A DNA stretch of 64,000 nucleotides from Furcasterigmium furcatum (lineage: Eukaryota > Ascomycota > Sordariomycetes > Glomerellales > Plectosphaerellaceae), in contig BCIA01000004.1 in the NCBI GenBank assembly GCA_001599815.1, forward strand, positions 3,622,082-3,686,081. The letters are read 5' to 3'. Made by a program: the position numbers and the translations under genes. How positions within the stretch are numbered: position 1 is the stretch's first letter; every line of letters starts with the position of its first letter. Of the stretch, positions 56,054 through 64,000 are shown piece after piece. The notes under the pieces were generated by a model, which saw only the letters and a program-made list of their open reading frames with translations, was not told the DNA's origin and did not search any database.

Positions 56054-57079
56054 ATGCGCATCGCAGCCTTCTTCACCACCGCCTCCCTGCTCCTCTCGAG
56101 CCTGGCAGCCGCCAAGACAGTCACCTACGACTGCCAGACCACGCCCCAGATCTGCCTCAACGGGTGCTGGGCCGTCAACTGCGCCAAGAACGTCATCCCC
56201 CTGAACGGCGGCGGCTACCGCACCGCCCGCGCGGCCCGCCTCGGCGGCGACAAGAAGCGCAGGGAATGGGGCTACGGCTCCTCGCCCTGCAAGAAGGGCG
56301 GCCGCTGGGCCTGGACCGCGCCCTCCATCACCGGCGGCCCGCGCCGGAACCAGTACAACAGGAACCGCGCCGCCGTCTCCCCCGAGGAGTATCCCTACGC
56401 CGCGAGCCGCCAGGGAGGCCTCAAGTGGAAGGGCAAGACGGTTGCCCTGCGCTGCATCCCGAGGCTTGAGCAGACGAGTAAGCATCTATCATCTGTAGAC
56501 GTGCACCTGCCGCTTGGTGGCTGATGTCGTGGACAGTCCAGGGCGGTAAGCTCAGCGGCATTGGCACGCTCCGGCGCTCCCAGAAGATCACGGTGAAATT
56601 CGCCAATATCAAGAAGATGTTCGTCTCTTCGCCCTGGCATCTATCGAGGTTGCTGACGTGGTTGCAGGCCCAGGGGTTCGCCCAACTGGTGCGCGGCCAA
56701 GCCTACTTGCAAGAACGACGGGAACCAGTTCACTGCCACGAAGAAGGGCAACTTCGTCCTCGCCAAGGCCCGCCGCAAGCGCGACCTCGAGGACCTCGAG
56801 CACGGAAACTCGACTGTCGTTGACGATGCTGACTCTGACGGCCCTCTTGAGGATGATGAGTTTGATGATGACGACTTCGACTTTGATGACGGCAGTGACG
56901 GTCCCGGCCTGCAGCATTCTCCGGACGGAGATTCTGCCGCGATCTCTGCCCGCTGGACCGAGGATGGCTGGGTTCCCGCTGGCGATGACGAAGTGTTTGA
57001 TGACGAAGATGACTGGAGTCTCCTCGAGGATGACCAAGCCCAGGGCGACGGTGAAGGCGACGTCAAGGATGACGAGTAG
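56054..57079 (+). CDS. Secreted NucA/NucB-type deoxyribonuclease with acidic tail
   Basis: Exons 56054-56477, 56537-56618 and 56668-57079 give about 305 residues. A signal peptide ('RIAAFFTTASLLLSSLAAA') is followed by a Cys-rich, strongly basic domain with the NucA/NucB pattern: 'YDCQTTPQICLNGCWAVNC', 'SPEEYPYAASRQGG' (the D/E-E-Y-P-F/Y-A-S motif), 'ALRCIPRLEQT', 'IQGGKLSG', 'KITVKF', and after intron 2 'NWCAAKPTCKNDGNQF'. These are extracellular non-specific DNases. At about 204-207 the sequence 'RRKR' forms a Kex2-type site. The remaining 98 residues contain 41 Asp/Glu and only two Lys/Arg. Exon 3 is read in the frame that keeps the family Cys and matches a GCTGAC branch and TTGCAG acceptor. 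The other frame gives no family motif. The intron 2 donor (GTTCGT) is weak. Confidence 0.8.
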
Positions 57080-57376
57080 AGGTGCCGGACCTCTAATCAC
57101 CCAGTAGCATCTGTTGACCAGGTGCGTCCGCTCTTTCTGGAGCTGTATAGCTCAGTGTGTGCTCGAGCACCATAGATAATATATCAATCAAATACTTGGC
57201 CAAAAGTATCGTTCGTGGCGACAGGTTGCAAGATGCATCGCGGGCCCATGCAGAACAAAGTTTGTGGATAGCGTGGGCTACATATCAGAGACCCCTATGA
57301 GTTGTATGTCCAAAATGTCGCCAAAACTCCTAATTCGCCATCTGATGATACACACAATCGGAAATCCAAACATCGT
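57080..57376. other. Convergent intergenic region
   Basis: The 3' flank of the nuclease and second Zn2Cys6 genes; nothing recognised. Confidence 0.45.
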
Positions 57377-59978
57377 TCATGTGAAAGGGCTCGTGAAGCC
57401 CAGCCAGTCCGATTCCGGGTCCGGCATCCCTTGGTTTCTGACCGTCTCGCCTGGCATCCCGGTAAGAGTCTGCGAGTGGACGAGGTTCGTCTGGTGGTTG
57501 CTGCTGTTGGTCATGGCCATAGATGGAGGAGGAGCCACCTTGGGATAATTGAAGAAATCGAAAACGTCGAGATAATCGAGCTCGTTGAGCGACGTGACCT
57601 GCGTCGATGTCGGTTCCGTACCTGACCGCCTTGTCGACGAAGTCAAAGTTACAAGATCGTGGGCGCTCCTGCGTGAATTCGTTAGCAACAGTCGCCTGGG
57701 CACGATCTCCGGACAAAACTCACTTTCTCATCGCAGTAAAGGTCATATCCCCCACCCTCCCGCGCTGTACCACCCTGCTCAGGATCTTGGCGTAGTTGTT
57801 GGCCACCTCCCAAAACCTCCCCACGTGCTGAAGCGTCTCGATGAAAAAGTCGATGCGCGGGTCAATCGCACACTCGACTGTCGCTGCGTGCACAAGGAGG
57901 AGCCGTGCCGCCACCCAAAGCGAGAACGCGAAAGGCGGGCCCAAGAGGTCCAGTCCATTGGCCTCCAGAACATCCTGCGCGATATCACCGAGACTCTGTA
58001 CCGCGGACAGACATCTCTGCATGGCGTAGTGCGACGGGACGAAGTAGTTGGATCGCACTGTCGGGTAAGCCGCCGAGGAGTGCAGCCTCACGACGCACGT
58101 AACGAACGCGCTGTGAAGCATGAACCAGTTGGCGACTCTGCTCGCAGGGTCAGAGTGGCACAGCGCCGAGATCTTGCTGTATTCGCTGGGCAAGCTCTGC
58201 AGCCAGCCGTCGAGGGCGCGGTCGAGCGTCCTGTACGAGGTTCGCCAGCCAGCCATGTCCGAGGACGAGGTGACGTCGATTTTCGTCTTGAGAAAGTCGT
58301 GGACCTTGCTCAGGATGCGCAGGATCTCGCAGTGATACGAGAAGCTGCCCAGGTTCTCAGGACGGTTCACAGTCCAGTTCGTCGTGGGAGCCACCTGGCC
58401 GATCGACTCGTCCCACGGCCAGGATCTCGTCTCGACCGGGACGTTCTTCGAGAATAGGTCGTACGAGCACGGGAGGCACCGCTTCATCCTGTTGTCGTCG
58501 AGAATGAAATCGAATGTCGTCGTGCCTATTGTCGCATACCGGTCGAGGAGGTACACCATCCAGCACAGTCGCCGTCGTCCTTCGTCCTCGATCCAGGTAT
58601 CGGGCGGCGCGTTAGCCACTCTTCGCATTGAGCCTGTCTGTGGCATGTCCTCCGCTTCAGCCGAGAGGAACACGCTGCCTTCTTCGCAGAGATCCAGCTG
58701 CCGCACGTTCTGGGCCAGTAAGGCGAGTAGATTCCATCCCCGCGGTCCATTTGAGGTACCCAGCTCATCAAGGCAGAGGATGACCAGGGCGCGTAGTGCC
58801 TGTACGCTCACGTTCTCCATCGCGTATATCTGTACTGTGTGTTTCGACACTGCGTGGTAATGCGCCCTCATTTCGGGCGATAATCGCGCGTCTTTGGAGA
58901 ATCGCAGTGTCGTCGCAACGATGGCATGGAGCAAGACCCGATCGGCTTCATTAATCGAGGTCGAGCCGAAAAAGATGCCAAACGTCGTCTTGCGGTCGAG
59001 AATCGGGCACCACGTGTTGCAGTGCTTGAAGTAGAGATCGACGAGCGTGTACACCATATCATGAGGAGGCAGATCGGTCGACGAGGATAAGGAGGCCGGC
59101 TCCCGACGGCGATTTGATAACAGCCCGGAATTGGGCTGGCCGAAGGAGTCCATGTTCAGCAGGGACTGCACAGATGTCCGCGCATCATGACCTTCTGTCG
59201 TCGGCGGCCAGAATGAATCTGCCGGGAAGCCGGTGGCACCGCCGCCCTGGGACGAGGGAGTGTGTGTCAGGGCACCAGCGGCGTTGAAGCCATTGCCCTC
59301 GGAGTGGCGGATGCCTTCATACTGGGATGCCGACTGGCCTGCGATGGGCGGCGTGATGCCCTCCGAGACTGAAGGCCCGTGGTCGTGGGCGATGTGGTGC
59401 TCAACGCGCCGTCCGAGAGCCTGAAGCAGCGCATCGATGCGGTTGACTTTTGCCTCGAGCTCGAGCCCGAACCCGATGCGGCTGCCGGGTTTCTGCCTCT
59501 CGAGATAGACGCAGGTCCTGTTGTGTCGTGCGCACCACGAGCAGGCCGGCTCAGCGCGGTCACACTTGACCTTTCGCGCCTTGCAGAGTTCGCAGCTGAG
59601 CATGGGCGTCAGAACAGACCACCACTGAGTGAGAGTGAGTGGGGAGACTCACGATGTCTTCTGGTACTTGACCCGCTTCCTCTTTCTCGCGCCTGTGCCC
59701 GAGGCGTCGTCGTTGTTGCCGGTGGCGGTGGGTGCCGAGGTCTCATCACCACTTGAGGCATCATCGGGCCCGTCGCCTTCCTCGTCGTGGCTGAACCCCG
59801 AGTTCGCTTCGTCCTCGGGTATGGGGTCCGGACGCGCAGTCATGTCTACCGTGGTGCTCCGATGAGAGAGGGAGGTTCTCTCCACATTTTGTTGACGGTG
59901 AGGGGCGCCTTGAGATGAGGCCGACGAGGTCGAGGGTGAGTCGGCCGTGCCAGAGCCGCCCAAGCGGGATGAGTACAT
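57377..59978 (-). CDS. Zn2Cys6 transcription factor with fungal-specific regulatory domain
   Basis: Minus-strand exons 59978-59653, 59595-57724 and 57668-57377 give about 829 residues. The zinc cluster is built across intron 1: 'YQKTS' joins 'CELCKARKVKCDRAEPACSW', with six Cys at about 110, 113, 120, 127, 130 and 137, preceded by a basic 'GARKRKRVKYQK'. A coiled segment ('ELEAKVNRIDALLQALGRRV') follows, for dimerisation. The middle holds the Fungal_trans domain ('LVDLYFKHCNTWCPILDRKT', 'EDEGRRRLCWMVYLLDRYAT', 'RCLPCSYDLF'). The C-terminus, after intron 2 (GTGAGT...ACGCAG), has an aromatic/acidic stretch ('ELDYLDVFDFFNYP', 'DPESDWLGF') that could activate transcription. Start 59978 is the first ATG in frame, but the frame is open further up, so a longer N-terminus is possible. 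Target genes unknown. Confidence 0.87.
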
Positions 59979-62116
59979 AAAAGCCGATGCGCTGCCACTG
60001 CCGCCGTCGCCTCCCCCTGGAAGGCCTGGCGATGATGGACGCTGGTGGTCCCTCTGTCGGTGGATTGGATGTGGTCCTTGGCGCGACCGTGGCGGGATCG
60101 ATGTTTGCTCGGTGTTCGCAGTCGAGATGCTCGCTCGCCTTCGGTGTTTGCGCAGTCTCAGCGTTCGAGTTTGGTGGAGTCGAGTCGGGGTTGACGATCG
60201 GACAGAATTGAAGGGCTGGAGGGGCGGGCTGACGGCGTGGCCGTGCAATCAACGTCTCCTCCTTTGCATGCTAGCCCGTTCCAAAAGGGAAGCGTCGGAC
60301 AGGGGTGCCTCCGGGCCTTCGGAACATGATGGCTGCCCACCGAGTCAGGGTCGATCGCACGTTGTTGGAGCGAAAGTTGGAGATGGAACGGCCAAGACGA
60401 TCGGCCTCATTTAGACGGCGGGCCAGTCTCCGCTGAGCTGCTCGCGCTTCCAGCATGAGGGAGGAACTGCCGGCAGGGGCTTCCGGAGGTCAAGTCCGCT
60501 GTAACACCCCTTGAAAATATCAGATTACATAAGCAATTTCCCCCTGAACAAGCCTCAAAGGCCGTCGAGCCAGTTTCTGGGCGCTGGATGTTCCATCGGC
60601 ATTCGGGCTAGTTGCAGACGAGCCTCGGCCATATTTCGAACCATGAAGACGAGTCGGGCAGTTCTTTGCAATTAAAAGTGAGGTGGTTAAGCACTCTGTT
60701 GGCCTCTCCTCCGCCATCATCCAACTCTAACCTCCTGTGCCTGGAACTGCACACCCGGTCGCCCATCACACCAAGTGTCCGACACGCAAACACCCCGACC
60801 AAGCCGGCCGGCGACCCCCGAACCCTCCCTCGTACGGTCAGACGCAACGTGACTTCGGGACCCTCTTGGCCCGCAGAAACCTCGGTCACCAACTTCACCA
60901 AGCCAAGAAATTCCAACCAACATCTCACAGCGGGGTTATGGGTAGGATTGGATGTCGCCGATGTACTGGTACCTCGACCGCTCGACCGCTCGCGGCCCTC
61001 GGGTTGTGTGAACGAAAGATCCTCAGCGGGTTTCCTTCCACCCTGCACCGCCCGCTCCACCAGCCTTCAGGAACCCCCGAATAGACCCCGAATCGCCTCT
61101 GGCACCGGCCCGGAGTGCATGCTCCTCCCCTCGCACCCCCGACGGGCGGCTCCGGCGCAGTCCGAGGTGCATTCGGTATCTCGGTCAGCGACAATCGCCA
61201 GAGTATGTCTCCCAGAGCCTGAGATTCGGCCGGGAGACAGCGAGGCGCTCACCCAGATACGGTGTCGAGGCCAGAATGGCGGTATCATCAGACAACAAGC
61301 AAGCTCTTATAAAGGACGGGCTGTGCTGCTCACGAGGTGCTGGAGTTTCTAAATACATAAGCACCATCCGACGAATCGCCAGCAGCCTAGCGCTGTCAAG
61401 ACCGGGGGGCTGCCCGGAGAGCACCATGAGGATGGGAAGCTGACGCTGGCGCAACCTATGACCAGATTCAGGGGGTGTAACCCGGTCAGACACGCCCTAC
61501 GAATCAGCAAGGGCACAATTACAAGCTTCAACTCTGAAAACCAGGTTCCGAGTCAAAGCTGGCGTCATTCCAGGATCATCCCACAGGTCCCAGGGACCGC
61601 GCATCGCTACTACCCCAGACACCTGACCCCAGCCATCGGCAAACGACGCTCTGGGCGTGAGATGCGGAGAGTGTGTGCTTCGTCCGGGGTGACCGGCCCA
61701 TCCCACAGAACACCTTTCCGGAAGGAGGCCGTTCGTTGCAAATCCAACGGTGACCAGGCCAGGGCACACGGCATGCATGCATGTCATGGCGCAGCGGAAC
61801 ACATTCCGACCCGCACTGCGAGGCACTGGACAACGCTCGCAGGTAGTCACACATGTGACAGGGACCAGCAGGTGCAGGCGGGCAGTTCCCGAATGAAAGA
61901 CCTTCCATCTTGACCCTAGCCCGGCACGGTGGACGGCAGATGCTCCAACGGTTTGCGTACATCGTTGTCTCATCATTGGAAACGGCGCTGGCGACCTATA
62001 GTACAATGATCCAAGAAATCCATCGATCCTGCTTCGGCCCTTGAGGCCTGGTATAAAACGGGAAATATCACATGATGCACCACAGCATCCATCACAACAC
62101 ATTGCTTGCAGCTGAC
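59979..62116. other. Intergenic region
   Basis: About 2.1 kb between the second regulator and glycerol kinase. It includes the regulator's promoter, with an upstream minus-strand ORF at 60271-60456. ORFs at 60608-61352 overlap on both strands and have no domain. No supported gene. Confidence 0.45.
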
Positions 62117-63652
62117 TCAGTTTGACCAGCCAGCGCTCATCTTCACAGCCTTCTCCCACTTTGAGAACCGCTTGGCCGACTCCTCCTCTGAGATCTGCGG
62201 CTTGAAGATGGTGCGGCCCTCGGTGTTCGCGTCCTTGAGGTCATCGAACGACTCCCACACGCCCGCGGCGATGCCAGCGGCAATGGCAGCTCCGAAGGCT
62301 GTGGTCTCCCGCATAGCAGGACGGTTGACGGGAATGCCGATGAGGTCGGACTGTGTCTGCATGATCAGGTCCGAGTTGCACATGCCACCGTCGACGGCGA
62401 GTTCGGTCAGAGCATGGCCACTGTCCTTCTCCATGGCATCCAGAATCGCCTTGGTCTGGAAGCACGTGGCCTCGAGGGTGGCACGGGCAATGTGGCCCTT
62501 CTTTGTGTACGCGGTGATACCGAAAATGGTGCCGCGGGCGTCATCGATCCAGTAGGGTGCGAAGAGGCCGCTGAAAGCTGTGACGAAAGTGCACCCGCCG
62601 TTGTCCTCGACCGTCTCAGCCAGAGCGCTCAACTTAGAAGATGACTCGATGAAGTTGAAGTTGTCGACGAGGAACTTGACGCTGGAGCCAGCGACGGCAA
62701 TGCTGCCTTCAAGGGCGTACATGGTGCGGCCCTCGCCAAAGTCAAAGGCGAGCGTGGTCATCAGGCCGTGAGTCGAGATGACAGGCTTGGGCCCGACGTT
62801 GTAAAGCAGGAAGCAGCCGGTGCCGTATGTGTTCTTCGCGAGGCCGGGGAAGAACCCCTTTTGGCCAACGAGGGCGGCGGACTGATCGCCCAGAACACCC
62901 ATGATCTTGGTGCCCTTGAGGGAGGTCGAGGCAAGGGAGCCGTAAGCCTCGGGGTCGGCAGAGCGGACAATCTTGGGGATGAGGACCTTCTTGGTGTCGA
63001 GGCGGAACCAATCAATCAGTTCCTCGTCGTATTGGCGAGTCTCGATGTTCATGAACATGGTACGCGACGCATTGGTGACGTCCGAGACGTGGATGTTGCG
63101 AGCTGTCCCGCCGTTGAGCTTGTAGACGAGCCACGTGTCGACGGTGCCGAAGGCAAGGACGCCGTTGTCGTAGGCGTCCTTGACCTCCTTGACATTCTCA
63201 AGGAGCCAGAGCAGCTTGCTCACAGCGGGGTAGGTTGAGAGGGGCAGGCCGCATCGCGACATGAGCTCGCCGGCGCCAAGGCGGTGCTTCAGGCGGCGGA
63301 CGAGGTCCTGGGAGCGGGTATCGGTCCAGACGATCGCATTGTAGAGGGCCTTGCCGGTGGTCCTGTCCCAGACCACGGTCGTCTCGCGCTGGTTGGTGAT
63401 GCCCACAGCCTTGATCTGGTTCTTGGAGTGCCCCTGGTTCTCGAAGGCCTCAATGGCGCCGTCAATGCATGTGGTGACGGACGACACGAGCTCCTCGGGG
63501 TCGTGCTCGTGCCAGCCGGGCTGGGGGTAGTATTGCTTGAACTCCAATTGGTGTGTCGCGACGACCTCTCCCTTGGGGTTGAATACAAGAAAGCGGGAGC
63601 TGGTGGTTCCCTGGTCAATGGCGCCGACGAACTGGATGGGTGAAGAAGGCAT
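62117..63652 (-). CDS. GUT1: Glycerol kinase
   Basis: A single-exon minus-strand frame. The start 'MPSSPIQFVG' at 63652 gives 511 residues, typical of FGGY glycerol kinases, while the ATG at 63781 would add 43 residues before the domain. Motifs: 'VGAIDQGTTSSRFLVF' (phosphate 1), 'GITNQRETTVVWDR', 'NAIVWTDTRS', 'GTVDTWLVYKLNGG', 'DVTNASRTMFMNI', 'GVLGDQSAALVGQ', 'KNTYGTGCFLLYNVG', 'ALEGSIAVAGSSVKFL' and 'LAVDGGMCNSDLIMQTQSDL' (FGGY signature 2 area). It phosphorylates glycerol to glycerol-3-phosphate with ATP in the cytosol, the entry step of glycerol catabolism. The extended upstream frame is hydrophobic and Pro-rich ('LPLAFLCLCLPASCPKPAAC'), probably leader rather than protein. Confidence 0.95.
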   Translation of the reverse strand: MPSSPIQFVGAIDQGTTSSRFLVFNPKGEVVATHQLEFKQYYPQPGWHEHDPEELVSSVTTCIDGAIEAFENQGHSKNQIKAVGITNQRETTVVWDRTTGKALYNAIVWTDTRSQDLVRRLKHRLGAGELMSRCGLPLSTYPAVSKLLWLLENVKEVKDAYDNGVLAFGTVDTWLVYKLNGGTARNIHVSDVTNASRTMFMNIETRQYDEELIDWFRLDTKKVLIPKIVRSADPEAYGSLASTSLKGTKIMGVLGDQSAALVGQKGFFPGLAKNTYGTGCFLLYNVGPKPVISTHGLMTTLAFDFGEGRTMYALEGSIAVAGSSVKFLVDNFNFIESSSKLSALAETVEDNGGCTFVTAFSGLFAPYWIDDARGTIFGITAYTKKGHIARATLEATCFQTKAILDAMEKDSGHALTELAVDGGMCNSDLIMQTQSDLIGIPVNRPAMRETTAFGAAIAAGIAAGVWESFDDLKDANTEGRTIFKPQISEEESAKRFSKWEKAVKMSAGWSN

Positions 63653-64000
63653 CTTGTCGGGTTGCGGCGGGCTGAGGTTGGTCTGCTTGCGTCTGGTGGG
63701 GAGAATGGAAGAGAGCATACAGGCTGCGGGCTTCGGGCAGCTGGCAGGTAGGCAAAGACACAGAAAGGCAAGTGGAAGCACGGGAGAAGGAAGAGGTTAG
63801 GTAGGGAACGAGAAGACAACAGAGGCCCGAGTCACGATCGCGAGCGACCGACGACAATATTTATCTCGCTCGTGTCCTCCCTGTCTTACTCGTGGCCGAT
63901 CCCGCATGGCGGGGTGTGGACTCAATTTGGGGGAGCAGGAGCTACTCCAGCACGAGGAAGCAGCTGCCCCTCCTGGCCCGCCCACGGGGAAACAGCTTTG
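63653..64000. other. Promoter region of glycerol kinase
   Basis: On the minus strand this is a CT-rich leader (about 63700-63800) and promoter. It continues beyond the window. No other gene seen. Confidence 0.5.

Noticed and set aside
56658..57107. 149-aa ORF on the plus strand in the nuclease region
   Set aside because: It is the other frame of nuclease exon 3, rich in Ser/Thr/Met from shifted Asp codons, and it lacks the NucA/NucB cysteines.
57585..58457. 290-aa ORF on the plus strand
   Set aside because: Antisense to the second Zn2Cys6 gene; no domain.
60612..61352. 246-aa ORF on the plus strand
   Set aside because: It has no domain, overlaps several opposite-strand ORFs, and its composition is like non-coding DNA here.

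Overview
The window is nuclear DNA of a filamentous ascomycete (Pezizomycotina, most likely Sordariomycetes). The evidence is many short (46-120 bp) introns with fungal donor, branch and acceptor signals, Zn2Cys6 regulators, a HET-domain protein, an AA9 polysaccharide monooxygenase, MFS permeases, and CT-rich leaders before housekeeping genes. There are no bacterial-style operons, and I saw no CRISPR array or transposase. Exon coordinates below were worked out by eye from splice signals and frame continuity.

Left part (1-20.9 kb), accessory metabolism: the C-terminal end of a PRISE-like reductase, a DHA1-type MFS exporter, a cytochrome P450 divergent from an acyl-CoA dehydrogenase-like oxidoreductase, a Zn2Cys6 regulator, a sugar-porter MFS protein, a membrane-anchored kinase-like protein, then a gene-poor gap and a Dal5-type permease. 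The reductase-exporter-P450-dehydrogenase-regulator run looks like a small catabolic, detoxification or secondary-metabolism cluster. Four introns in three of these genes appear to use GC rather than GT donors.

Middle (21-35.2 kb), mostly conserved genes: a decayed ankyrin-type gene, SSF1 and RRP3 (ribosome biogenesis, sharing one short divergent promoter), an acidic nuclear-type protein, a RING-CH membrane protein, the TPR co-chaperone SGT2, and an intron-containing tRNA-Asn(GTT).

Right part (36-64 kb): an OTT_1508-type deaminase-like protein, a conserved fungal protein of unknown role, a full-length VARP/Vrl1-like Rab5-GEF-family protein (VPS9, ankyrin, PX and BAR-like regions), a HET protein with a membrane N-terminus, an AA9 monooxygenase, a gelsolin-repeat actin-binding protein, an acidic-tailed unknown protein, a secreted NucA/NucB-type nuclease with a Kex2-like site and a strongly acidic tail, a second Zn2Cys6 regulator, and glycerol kinase. 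The most distinctive item is the nuclease: a basic secreted nuclease domain, a dibasic processing site, then 98 residues of which 41 are Asp/Glu. This suggests a self-inhibited zymogen, which is a hypothesis only.
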